Below are positions 15,101-22,620 of a DNA stretch of 23,302 bases, one piece after another. The notes below the pieces were generated by a model. That model ran no database searches and was not told the DNA's origin. It saw only the letters and a program-made list of their open reading frames with translations. The stretch covers positions 1 through 23,302 of the forward strand of contig CAYMUL010000045.1 of assembly GCA_964393605.1 (NCBI GenBank), given 5' to 3'. Position 1 is the stretch's first letter, and each line of letters begins with the position of its first letter. Made by a program: the position numbers and the translations under genes. The DNA comes from CAYMUL01 sp964393605 (lineage in GTDB: Bacteria > Bacteroidota > Ignavibacteria > Ignavibacteriales > Ignavibacteriaceae).

Positions 15101-15326
15101 AAGCTTGGGTGTATGCTTCATCCGGTAATTTAGGATTTAATTCTTTCAGTATCGAAAAGAAATTTCTTTTTAGAATAACCTCTCTTTTATTTAACCGGCC
15201 TAAAGAACTTTCTTCTCCAAAAGTTTCTTTATTATAAGCGACAGCTGTATTCCAGCCAAGTCTTTCGTAGAAAAGATTTATTGCTGTCTGCTCGATTAAT
15301 TTATCTTCTGAATATTCCCACGACAC
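12108..15326 (-). CDS. hsdR: Type I restriction enzyme R subunit (HsdR)
   Basis: 1072 residues, the normal size for HsdR, the ATP-dependent translocase and nuclease of type I systems. The N-terminal nuclease core is RRPDIIGFVNGIPLLFIELKAA with Asp152 and Glu166-x-Lys168. The superfamily 2 motor follows: Walker A TQGSGKS (311-317), DEAH box SDEAHRT (413-419), a motif III-like FIGFTGTPLF, and motif VI IARANRVHEGKNNGLIVDYIE near 720-740. A long helical C-terminus, probably for HsdM binding, completes it. The start is GTG: the preceding KilA-N gene ends TAG and the two overlap by one base (TAGTG), so translation is coupled. It is last in the hsdM-hsdS-KilA-N-hsdR operon. No clear terminator follows; the next element is promoter copy 2. 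Confidence 0.97.
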   Translation of the reverse strand: MSWEYSEDKLIEQTAINLFYERLGWNTAVAYNKETFGEESSLGRLNKREVILKRNFFSILKELNPKLPDEAYTQAYDKLTEDTITKSLHELNYEKYILLRNGIPVDYVDINGRQIKNKYLRVFDFENPEKNDFLAVRQLWIEGRSRRERRPDIIGFVNGIPLLFIELKAAHRKIENAYDNNFMDYLDVIPKLFYFNAFVILSNGIESRLGSITGKYQHFHEWKRITEEEEGIVSLDKIIVGVCEKSRFLDMFENFILFDLSFGKVIKLIARNHQYIGVNKAIANLREKEKLFSEGQINLEEKQKLGVFWHTQGSGKSYSMVFMCQKIHRKFTGSYTFLIVTDRNELDTQIYGTFSGVSAVPPITAGNEYSIKAKSGEHLKELLRGDHRYLFTLIHKFNFNKKITDKENLIVISDEAHRTQGGTLAMNMRNAFPNASFIGFTGTPLFKDDELTKRIFGDYVSKYDFKRSIDDGATLPLYYENRGEHLRIKNPKITAQIREIIDQADELDSNQRSRVEQLFAREYPILTAEKRLNAIAEDIVRHFCNRGYKGKGMLVSIDKISALKMYDLIIKHWNKNIENLEKEISKSKYGDQEQLSKQRELKWIKETEICLVVSPEQNEIKKLKAWNLDIEPHREKMNSQDLETRFKNEDDPFRLVIVCAMWITGFDVPSLSTMYIDKPLKSHTLMQTIARANRVHEGKNNGLIVDYIETYKSLLDALAIYGTGGAGENSREEIELPVKPKEELISQLENALESTEKFLSEEVNFDLGTLINAAALEKIAAMKNAINAVYTNDETKYKFQLLARDVFKKYKALMPDKVLIAYAPRKNAIDVIYSAIENNIESADVKEIMSKIQKVVDASIENMIKDPHSEDGKLIDLSGLNFELLEKYFHKMPNKNAAVQSLKNKIEKQLKRMLEQNPLRVDFYKRYQEIINEYNRGKDSVIVEQTFKKLIEFVNSLTEEEVRVKREDLTEEQAAIFDIIRKPTLTEKEKNKIKAIAIKLLEELKKEKLRVEQWSEKSVTSAAVFNVVDKTLFEQLPYPTYQNDEIEIRVRMIYDHLQQQYYGSGLSVYGKF

Positions 15327-16153
15327 TACTTTAATTTCCTTAAGCTGATATTACCCAAAAGAGATTTCATCTGAGTGATTGCAATTTTATTTAACTGCTC
15401 CAATCGCTTGCACTGAGGCAGGCCTTGATGAATCATAACAGCATTAATGCTTTCCAAATTGCTTAGCACGACCAACTGTTCAATAGTCGCAGCATCACGA
15501 ATATTACCATCTGCATTCGGGTGAGATTCACGCCATTGTTTAGCAGTTATACCAAACAAAGCAACATTGAGCATATCAGCTTCATCGGCATAGACATAAT
15601 TAATTTTCTCTTTGGAAAGTGTCTCAGGAATCAGATTTTCTTTTATTGCATCAGTGTGAATTCGATAATTTACTTTTGCCAAGGTTCGTTGCAGATTCCA
15701 CTCAAGTTTCATGCGGCTGTTTTCATCCGCTTTTAGTCGTTGAAATTCTTTGATGAGATAGAGTTTGAATTCAGCATTTATGGCAGAGCCAAATTCAAAT
15801 GCAATATCTTTGTGGGCATAAGTGCCTCCGTTACGGCCTGCTTTGGAAAAAATGCCGATTGCCCCTGTCTTTTCAACCCATTGCGCAGGACTTAAAACAA
15901 ATGAAGGCAACCCAGCCTGCGATTTAAAGTGGTCAAATTCGACCACTTTAAAATTAGGGTTGTAAATCTTCTCCCATGTACCCAAAAACTCCAACGTCGT
16001 TCTGGTTCTGATCCAATTTTTAATTATATCGGCGGCGCGGGAGGAATCCGATTTTGCCTTTGCCATATCTGTAATGCAGATATAATCTTCGCCGTTAAAT
16101 GTAGCAACAGCTACTTTGATGGATTGAACTTCAATTGTTTTTACAAATGCCAT
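15326..16153 (-). CDS. KilA-N domain protein in the type I restriction operon
   Basis: 275 residues. The N-terminal KilA-N DNA-binding domain (about 15-145) shows ITDMAKAK, IIKNWIRTRTTLEFLGTWEKIYNPNF, then LSPAQWVEKTGAIGIFSKAGRNGGTYAHKDIAFEFGSAINAEFKLYLIKEFQRLK. This is the standard bacterial form of a domain shared with phage KilA and large DNA-virus proteins. The C-terminal half (about 145-275) is helical, as in family members that accompany type I systems and DinD-like proteins. It follows a short truncated paralogue by 3 bases and overlaps hsdR by one base, so it is made together with the restriction subunits. Its role in restriction is not established; a regulatory or accessory DNA-binding role is inference. 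A 12-bp-arm palindrome lies inside the coding region. Confidence 0.88.
   Translation of the reverse strand: MAFVKTIEVQSIKVAVATFNGEDYICITDMAKAKSDSSRAADIIKNWIRTRTTLEFLGTWEKIYNPNFKVVEFDHFKSQAGLPSFVLSPAQWVEKTGAIGIFSKAGRNGGTYAHKDIAFEFGSAINAEFKLYLIKEFQRLKADENSRMKLEWNLQRTLAKVNYRIHTDAIKENLIPETLSKEKINYVYADEADMLNVALFGITAKQWRESHPNADGNIRDAATIEQLVVLSNLESINAVMIHQGLPQCKRLEQLNKIAITQMKSLLGNISLRKLK
15923..15952. repeat. Palindrome within the KilA-N gene
   Basis: Perfect 12-bp arms, TTTAAAGTGGTC (15923-15934) and its reverse complement (15941-15952), around six bases. It encodes FKVVEFDHFK, with no insertion relative to the truncated paralogue (NPNFNYTEFGIIKK). It could be an internal operator or a chance product of a symmetric peptide. 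Confidence 0.7.
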
Positions 16154-16156
16154 AAT

Positions 16157-16393
16157 TCAAATTTTTTGTTTTTTAATTATACCGAATTCGGTGTAATTAA
16201 AATTGGGATTATTGATTTTTTTCCACGTTCCGAGATAGTCCAGGGTATTTTTGTTTGTAATCCATTTTCCAATCAAGCCACTCCCTTCTTTAAAGCCGCA
16301 TGTCATATCGGTAAGACTAATAAAATCCGTTTCGTTCTCAGCAATAACGGTTATTTCATTTCCTTTTACGATTATGCTTTTATTCTTTGACAT
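16157..16393 (-). CDS. Short N-terminal KilA-N fragment (truncated paralogue)
   Basis: 78 residues aligning with the first ~80 residues of the KilA-N protein encoded next: ISLTDMTCGF...LIGKWITNKNTLDYLGTWKKINNPNFNYTEFGIIKKQ. It stops where the full protein goes on to LSPAQWV...SKAGR. It is an ancient duplicate, as shown by many amino-acid differences, cut to half of the KilA-N domain. The frame is open with an ATG, and it sits 3 bases from both hsdS and the KilA-N gene, so it is still likely translated. It may be a remnant, or a small partner of the full-length protein. Confidence 0.72.
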   Translation of the reverse strand: MSKNKSIIVKGNEITVIAENETDFISLTDMTCGFKEGSGLIGKWITNKNTLDYLGTWKKINNPNFNYTEFGIIKKQKI

Positions 16394-16396
16394 AAT

Positions 16397-17527
16397 TTAA
16401 ACTTCCACCTCCCCGCTCATCAATCTTGGTAACAAAATATCTCTTGCTTCCCGAAGTTTGGTGTTTTGTTTTGTCAAGTTTAAAATCAAATTATACATCT
16501 GCTGTGCCTCTTCTTCAAATTCTTGTTGAATTTTATCACTCGGTGTTTTCAATTTAACTTTCATTAGTTCAGCTTTGGTTACAGCGTTAAATATTGCACC
16601 ATTACCAATAACGTCCTCAATGAAAAAGAACTCTTTCAGTTGTTGATAGAAATAATTCTGAAAACCTTTCTTACTTCTAAAAGCACACAAACCCCGTCCA
16701 ATGCAGATTTCATCACTTGTGAAATTTATTCTTCCAACCGGTGCTCTTACTGAAAATAAAATATCCCCCTCTTCGGCAATTTTAATTGGTGCTTTACAAT
16801 AAATTTTATGTTCTACAAAGTAGTTTGAAAAATTGGTTACTCCTTGATGAAATGGCAAATAGTCTTCTTTTTCATTTGTGTATGTATCAGAAGTTGGACT
16901 TTGACCCATTACAACATTTGCCAATTCTTCAATTGTAAATGCTTTTAACTTCTCATTATTAACTATCAATTTGTAACAAACAAACGCCTTCTCCTCCAAC
17001 AATTTTATCCGTTTCAAATTGTTTTCTATCAAATCATCATAAGCCGATAAGATGCTTGCTATTTTGCGTTGGGTGGGGAGTGGGGGGAGGTTAAATTCAA
17101 TTTCGCTTAATCTTTTAACAGACAACTCACCAAATGTAGCTCCTCCTGCTCTCGAAATTAATAAGTCCCTGTTATTTACTAACAAATAATAAATAAAATT
17201 ATAGTCTGCAATTTCTTCATTGCATATTAGACTCTTGAATCCCTGATTAGTAGAAATAAGGTTTTTTGCTATTGCTAAATACCCAACGGGTGCTCTTGAT
17301 GATAGCAAAACAGTGTTTTCTGGTAATAATTTAGCCGAAGAATTTCTTAAACCTTCTTCTGTTATGTTTCTTTCCCCCTTAGCGATCCATTTAAAATTAT
17401 AACCAGACAAATCTTTTGGTGTGATCCAGGGAATTTCACCATTCCAATAATTATTGTTTGAGGTAGATGGCGTTCCCCCTCCTGCAATTTTAGCAAATTC
17501 GTTAGGTCTATATTTTGTGAATATCAT
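16397..17527 (-). CDS. hsdS: Type I restriction enzyme specificity subunit (HsdS)
   Basis: 376 residues with the two-TRD architecture that recognises a bipartite DNA site. TRD1 (about 10-150) starts with FAKIAGGGTPSTSNNNYW and contains IPWITPKDL and LLSSRAPVGYLAIA. The central conserved helix follows LPPLPTQRKIASILSAYDDLIENNLKRIKLLEE (about 153-185). TRD2 (about 200-325) starts with ELANVVMGQSPTSDTY and contains ILFSVRAPVGRINF. The C-terminal repeat helix ends with LREARDILLPRLMSGEVEV. It starts 5 bases after hsdM stops. TRD1 and TRD2 are different, so an asymmetric bipartite target is expected; the target cannot be read. No invertible or second hsdS gene is present in the window. Confidence 0.96.
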   Translation of the reverse strand: MIFTKYRPNEFAKIAGGGTPSTSNNNYWNGEIPWITPKDLSGYNFKWIAKGERNITEEGLRNSSAKLLPENTVLLSSRAPVGYLAIAKNLISTNQGFKSLICNEEIADYNFIYYLLVNNRDLLISRAGGATFGELSVKRLSEIEFNLPPLPTQRKIASILSAYDDLIENNLKRIKLLEEKAFVCYKLIVNNEKLKAFTIEELANVVMGQSPTSDTYTNEKEDYLPFHQGVTNFSNYFVEHKIYCKAPIKIAEEGDILFSVRAPVGRINFTSDEICIGRGLCAFRSKKGFQNYFYQQLKEFFFIEDVIGNGAIFNAVTKAELMKVKLKTPSDKIQQEFEEEAQQMYNLILNLTKQNTKLREARDILLPRLMSGEVEV

Positions 17528-17532
17528 CCTAT

Positions 17533-19623
17533 TTATTCTTTATAGTTTTCTGCAATGGCTTTCGATAAATTAACTGCTTCTTCATTCAAGTCATTCAACT
17601 CAATATGTATTTCAGCAAGGCGTTCTTCATAGTCAAAATCTTCATCGGTGGCTGTATCTACACCAACATATCGCCCGGGAGATAAACTCCAATCTTTAGC
17701 TTCAATTTCTTTTTGTGTTACTACTTTGCAAAGACCTTCTGCATCATTATAACTGCCTTTTGGGAAGCGGGTTATAAGCCAATATGCTTGCTTCCAAAAA
17801 TATTCGGTTTCGTGCAGCAGTCCAGGTTCTTCTTCATCGGGATCGCCGCTGATCAGTTTTTGTAATTCTTTCAGCTCATCAATTTGTTCTTTTACATTTA
17901 GTTCTTTCCAGTCTTTGTTTTTATTTAATTGCAATTCTTTCTGTGCATTTGCAATAGTATCAATTAGCTGCTTAATAACCTTGTCCTGTATTTTGCGTAT
18001 GTTTTTACATTGGTGAGCTATATCTTCCAAAACTTTAATCTCCGGCTTTGCTTTTCTTGCATCGCTTATTAGTTTAGTCTGTAGTTCAGTTAATGTGTCA
18101 AGGTCTTCAATTTTAAGGGACTCAATAAATGGGACTGCATCTTTATTTTCTTTGGCAAGTTTATTTACAAAGTCACTAACAGTTTTATGAACTTTTTGTA
18201 TTTGCTTTTTTAGCTTTTCAGTTTTTTCTGCGGTTTCTTTTGCTAACTCATTTGCTTTTTGCAGATAAGCAGAAACGGTTGTTTCAAATTTTTTAGTGTT
18301 GCCTCTGTAAAGATTAACTATACAGAGAAGGTTTTGCAATTGCTCGGGGCTAAAGTCATTAATCTTAGAAGTTACTTTCCTGTAGATCTTCCTGGCATCG
18401 AGCATCAGCACTTTATCTTTTCTTACTTTATCCGATTCCTTTGCTCTATCAAAAAACCATAACGTGCAAGGAAGTGAGCGTGTATAAAAAAAGTTATTAC
18501 CGATTGCAATCATAACATCAACGGCACCGGTTTTAACTAACTCTTTACGGATTTCCTTTTCACTGTGTCCCGCATCGCTTGCAGAAGAAGCCATAACAAA
18601 ACCGGCTCTGCCTTTCTGCTTTAAATATCCATAGAAATATTGTATCCACAAATAATTTGCATTGTCGTTTTTGGGTAGAAGCCGCTTTAATTTTCCTTCT
18701 TCAGCTTTAACAGTTAGCAAGCGCGGATCTTTTTTTACAACATCTTTATTCTTATCAACACCATCAACATTAAACGGCGGATTAGCCATTACAAAATCAC
18801 AAGCTCCAACAAGATTGAAATAATCATTGTAATAAGTATTTGCTTCATCCCCACCAATAATTTTTCCTTCCAAACCGTGAACAGCCAAATTCATTTTTGC
18901 CAGCTTCGTATTCATTTCAGTTTTTTCCTGCCCATAAAAATTTACTCTCTCGGCAGATTGCAATCCTTTCCCCTTAAGAAAATATCCTGTTTGAACAAAC
19001 ATACCGGCACTTCCAACCGCCGGATCAAACACAGTTCCGTGGTCAGGTTCTATAACATTCACAATAGTTTGCACCAAACTCATTGGCGTAAAAAACTCTC
19101 CACCTTCCTGCGCGCCCGTCATTGCAAATTTATTTAGGAAGTATTCATATATCTTACCAAAGACATCGCCTTCAGCTTTCTGCAATATTTCTTTGTTAAA
19201 AGTTCTGAGTAGTTCCCAAAGCAAGTCTTTTCCAAAAGAAGAGTAATTTTTGGGCAGCACACCATTCAGAACGTCATACTCAGTTTCGATATCTTTCATC
19301 GCTGTATCGAGAGATTCACCGATATCTTCACTCTCAGGTAGATTTGCCAGATAATCATATTGCGCATTTTCAGGTAAGAATAAAGCGTTCTTTTCCATGA
19401 AATCATTTTTAGTTATTGGTTTCTTTCCCCGCTGCGGATGGGGAGTTCTGTTTTTTTCAATCTCTTCTTTAACTTTTACAAAGCGATTGTAAGCGTGGCG
19501 CAAAAATATTAATCCAAGCACAGGCATTGAATATTCTGTTGCCGTTAATTTGCTGTTTGCCCTAAGCTGGTCAGCGGCTTTCCAGAGTTCTGCTTCTAAT
19601 TTTTTAAGTTGTTTACCGGTCAT
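17533..19623 (-). CDS. hsdM: Type I restriction enzyme methyltransferase subunit (HsdM)
   Basis: 696 residues. The N-terminal HsdM helical domain (LKKLEAELWKAADQLRANSKLTATEYSMPVLGLIFLRH) is followed by the N6-adenine methylase domain: GGEFFTP (174-180), AdoMet motif I VFDPAVGSAGM (198-208) and the catalytic NPPF (281-284, in DFVMANPPF). A long charged coiled-coil insert lies at about 440-600, longer than in classic ~500-residue HsdM. The end, DWSLSPGRYVG, then a leucine-rich helix, is the usual HsdS-contacting tail. It methylates adenines in the HsdS target and protects host DNA. It is first in the operon; the 362-bp gap upstream should hold its promoter, but no clear consensus is seen. Confidence 0.96.
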   Translation of the reverse strand: MTGKQLKKLEAELWKAADQLRANSKLTATEYSMPVLGLIFLRHAYNRFVKVKEEIEKNRTPHPQRGKKPITKNDFMEKNALFLPENAQYDYLANLPESEDIGESLDTAMKDIETEYDVLNGVLPKNYSSFGKDLLWELLRTFNKEILQKAEGDVFGKIYEYFLNKFAMTGAQEGGEFFTPMSLVQTIVNVIEPDHGTVFDPAVGSAGMFVQTGYFLKGKGLQSAERVNFYGQEKTEMNTKLAKMNLAVHGLEGKIIGGDEANTYYNDYFNLVGACDFVMANPPFNVDGVDKNKDVVKKDPRLLTVKAEEGKLKRLLPKNDNANYLWIQYFYGYLKQKGRAGFVMASSASDAGHSEKEIRKELVKTGAVDVMIAIGNNFFYTRSLPCTLWFFDRAKESDKVRKDKVLMLDARKIYRKVTSKINDFSPEQLQNLLCIVNLYRGNTKKFETTVSAYLQKANELAKETAEKTEKLKKQIQKVHKTVSDFVNKLAKENKDAVPFIESLKIEDLDTLTELQTKLISDARKAKPEIKVLEDIAHQCKNIRKIQDKVIKQLIDTIANAQKELQLNKNKDWKELNVKEQIDELKELQKLISGDPDEEEPGLLHETEYFWKQAYWLITRFPKGSYNDAEGLCKVVTQKEIEAKDWSLSPGRYVGVDTATDEDFDYEERLAEIHIELNDLNEEAVNLSKAIAENYKE

Positions 19624-19985
19624 TCAAATCCATTATTTCCAATTTCAATTTTCACATTAAATTTAATATCGATAATTATCTGGCATGTATGCGAGTTCTA
19701 TCGCAAAAAAAAATCTTTCATCTAATCGTGTCGTACGTGGGGAATGATCGCCACTTAAAACCTATCGATTTCTGAAATGATCCTCAATGCCTAAAATTTC
19801 TTTTGTGTAAGTGTAAAATAATAAATCATTTAATATTAAAGATTGCAATCCTTAAAGGGCTATCCAGCTTTGATGTAATTTTGCTGTTCTCAAAAATGAC
19901 CCTTCAATTAACTAATAGGAGTTCCACTATGTACTGAATGTAAAATTATTTTAACAGCTATTTTGGATAAAGGATATTGAATGCT
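19624..19985. other. 362-bp non-coding gap between cassette 2 and hsdM
   Basis: I see no credible gene here: all frames are short and broken. It should contain the end of the cassette 2 transcript and the hsdM promoter. I found neither a GC-rich hairpin with T-run nor a TTTG/TAnnTTTG pair on the minus strand. A short palindrome-like CGTACG lies near 19732. Composition is AT-rich. Confidence 0.6.
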
Positions 19986-21089
19986 TTACCGTTCCCCCAT
20001 AAAACCGAGCAAACTCTGAAAGTCTTTTTGCGCAATAGGATTATTGCCTTCCGAATTAGCGATCTTTTTGAATTCATCATACTTGATTGATTTGAAATCT
20101 CCATCTAAAACGTAGGCGGCAAAAGTTAAATTAGCGAAAAGTACGTTTAGCAATTTAGGGATAAACTCTATGTTTGGTTTTGGATGCACAGATCCGTTCC
20201 GATACCAATTAAGAATATGCCCATAGCGATAAATTTTTGTTGGCGAGAAAGCAGCAATTTTTCTTAAGAATGATTTTTTGTCTGGGAATAATTTTCGATC
20301 TTTTATTTCTCGCTCATCTTTCTTTTTAAACAAATCTTTGACAAAACTGAATGCGATACTTCGTGCCTTATCGGATTCTTCCACAATTTTTTCTTCCGAT
20401 TTATCTCCGGTTACGAAAATTTCGAGAGAGCGATGATAGAGTTGTAAGACAAGTCTGAAAAGAATTACATCTGCATTGAATTGAGTTTTTCTCTGCAAAA
20501 GGAGAGTGATCGTATCGAGGTTGGATTTGATTTCATCTTTACGATCGTTATCTGAAGAAATATTTGTACTTAATTCAGAGGTATTCAATTTTTCGATCAT
20601 AATTTTGTGATTCGCCCAAAGCTCCCAGATAAAAGCATTTGAAATCACAAAATTATACGTGGTTTTAAATTGTTCGAAAAAACGTGTATTATCTTTCCCC
20701 ATAAAGAACTCTTTTTCATAAATATCGGAAAGCATTCCTCGCTTCAATAAATTGATGTACTCTTCATGATGTTCATACACAGTGTCAGCAACGCCGGAGT
20801 AAACACATATATAAGTTAAAGGACATTTTTTATATGCCTCTCGAATCAACAAATAACCGTTTCTTTTTTCCGCCGATGATTCGCTAAAATTTATATCTGC
20901 AAAAAATATATCATAAGGTTCCTCGTCTTGAATATTTTTAATAGTGGAATCAATTGTGTCTCGGATAGTGATTTCATAATTCTCTTGAGAAATTTTTTTA
21001 ACTTGTTGAAAATAATTATCAATCTTCTCTCGGAGCGCTTCGTAATCAGACGGAACATCGTCAGCAATCAGAACCCTAATTTTTTTCAT
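19986..21089 (-). CDS. Receiver-domain protein with HEPN-like C-terminus (cassette 2 effector)
   Basis: 367 residues. The N-terminal receiver has Asp10-Asp11 (LIADDVPSD), phospho-acceptor Asp65 (YDIFFADINF), Ser98 (YICVYSG) and Lys126 (SDIYEKEFF), a complete phosphorylation site set. A helical middle follows (about 140-280). The C-terminus has YGHILNWYRNGSVHPKP, giving Arg297-Asn-x3-His302, then a hydrophobic last helix (LLNVLFANLTFAAYVL). R-(N/D/H)-x3-H is the preferred HEPN RNase form, so this copy fits better than its cassette 1 counterpart. The two share NWYR, the His, F-P and VLFA-L around the site but little in the receiver. The start overlaps the kinase-like gene stop as ATGA. I infer a phosphorylation-gated RNase effector. 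Confidence 0.77.
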   Translation of the reverse strand: MKKIRVLIADDVPSDYEALREKIDNYFQQVKKISQENYEITIRDTIDSTIKNIQDEEPYDIFFADINFSESSAEKRNGYLLIREAYKKCPLTYICVYSGVADTVYEHHEEYINLLKRGMLSDIYEKEFFMGKDNTRFFEQFKTTYNFVISNAFIWELWANHKIMIEKLNTSELSTNISSDNDRKDEIKSNLDTITLLLQRKTQFNADVILFRLVLQLYHRSLEIFVTGDKSEEKIVEESDKARSIAFSFVKDLFKKKDEREIKDRKLFPDKKSFLRKIAAFSPTKIYRYGHILNWYRNGSVHPKPNIEFIPKLLNVLFANLTFAAYVLDGDFKSIKYDEFKKIANSEGNNPIAQKDFQSLLGFMGER

Positions 21090-22030
21090 ACTACTAAAAT
21101 CCTTGGTAATGTTAATATAATTTGAAATTCATTTTTCTCCGCCAGATTTAAAGCATCAATTTTACAACCTACAAGTACGTCAATCCACTCCAATATACTT
21201 CTCAATCCAACTTTGGAGGAATCAGAGATTTCCGGTTCTTCATCTCTATGATTTAGATACCGAATATATTTTTCATTCATCAATTTATTATTTACAAAAT
21301 TAATTACTATGAAATCTTCATCGTCACCTCTTATTTCAATTCTAACTATCGGATTTTTTTCATCAGAATATTTAAATGAGTTTCTAATCAAATCTTGTAA
21401 GATCAAGGAAACCACTATATCTAATTTTTCGTTACCGATCTCCATTAAAGCGCTCCCATTTTTTGATAAATTAACATCTAACCCAATTAATTTGGTACTG
21501 TGCAGTTCTGATGTCATTAATGTTAATATTCCATCCTTTGTTGAACGAATCAGATCTTCAATCTCCAAAACTAAATCAAGGCTTGACCATTTTTCTTCAA
21601 GTTCGCTTTTTTTTAGCAACCATAGATATAGGTTCATAAGATCACCTATCCGCTTTATGTGGTGAGATGCATTTCGAATTTGAGTATTTTCATCGGTCTT
21701 ATTCAATAAATTACCAGCATTATATAAATCATTATTTATAGAGTGGGCAATTTTGTATAGCAAATCTTTTTGAGACATCACTTCGGTTTCAAGTTTATTG
21801 ATTTTTTCTTTTTCCGCTAAATGTTCTAAATTCTTTTCAGATAATTTCTGCGTTTGATAATCCATTTTTTTTAATGCTGCTACGCTTTCCATTAAATCAA
21901 TTTTTATTTTCTGATACTCTTTCTGCAATCGATCATTTTCTACCTTTAAATTTTCATTTTCTGAAGTTAGTCTGTCAACTTCTGCCCGAAGAAATTTTAT
22001 TTCGTCAGCATTATTCATCTTTTTTTTCAC
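21086..22030 (-). CDS. Histidine-kinase-like GHKL ATPase protein (cassette 2)
   Basis: 314 residues, cytosolic. A long N-terminal coiled coil (about 10-90) leads into KIAHSINNDLYNAGNLL with His96, resembling the HisKA_2 H-box (HRxKNNLQ...LL). The ATPase region has an N-box, QDLIRNSFKYS (212-222, Asn217), and a G2-like SSKVGLRSILEWI (271-283); the usual DxGxG is replaced by NFVNNK. The start is GTG at 22030 or ATG at 22018, both overlapping the sensor gene end. The first ~20 residues resemble the cassette 1 protein (MKKKM-N-DE--FLRAEV-RL) and the rest is strongly diverged. It probably phosphorylates the receiver protein encoded next, with a 4-base ATGA overlap. Confidence 0.75.
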   Translation of the reverse strand: MKKKMNNADEIKFLRAEVDRLTSENENLKVENDRLQKEYQKIKIDLMESVAALKKMDYQTQKLSEKNLEHLAEKEKINKLETEVMSQKDLLYKIAHSINNDLYNAGNLLNKTDENTQIRNASHHIKRIGDLMNLYLWLLKKSELEEKWSSLDLVLEIEDLIRSTKDGILTLMTSELHSTKLIGLDVNLSKNGSALMEIGNEKLDIVVSLILQDLIRNSFKYSDEKNPIVRIEIRGDDEDFIVINFVNNKLMNEKYIRYLNHRDEEPEISDSSKVGLRSILEWIDVLVGCKIDALNLAEKNEFQIILTLPRILVV

Positions 22031-22620
22031 TCACTTTGAGAAGATTGACGGAGAGATGATTTTGTAAATTTAATTTCAGAGTATATTGAAGGAGATTGCC
22101 GGGATTATGAATAAGGTTTGAAATTGGTGATAATTCATTAACAAGTTTTGCGTAGATATGTTTTACAAGTATTTCATCGGCTTCAAAAAAAGATAACGCG
22201 GTATTGTTTTCCAACCAGCTTTTATATTCTTCATTATTATTGAATAGGCATTTAAGAAACTTGATATCATTGCCCTCATCTTCGGTGATTTCTTTATTCA
22301 ATAAGAATATTTCTTCTTTTGTTTTTGCGGCAGATAAATTATTTAAATATAAAATCGGGCGGACGTTGATATAACTTTTCATTTCTTCAATTGGCGCTTT
22401 ATTGCCGGTAAAAACTAAAGCCAATATTCCGGTTTTATTAATTTCATCGTCAAAAATATCAAAATTTACTGTTCGAGCGGTAAAGTGTTTTTGAATTTTG
22501 GTTATTAATTCTTCATCTGATAGAAATCTGATTGAATCATCATCTTCATTGTAGACAAAATAATCGCTGTCTATCACTAATTCCCTTAACTCTTTTTTTG
22601 TTATTGGTTTTTTAAGTTCG
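22011..22620. repeat. Direct repeat, cassette copy 2: conserved sensor 3' end
   Basis: Counterpart of 6561-7165 in the same orientation, about 15.4 kb away. Long shared stretches include the sensor-kinase junction and the segment encoding FDIFDDEINKTGILALVF. Recombination between the two would delete the restriction operon and everything between. Confidence 0.9.

Noticed and set aside
15929..16390. 153-codon + strand frame opposite the two KilA-N genes
   Set aside because: It runs antisense across two real genes and a gene boundary; Cys/Phe-rich composition typical of a reverse-strand artefact.
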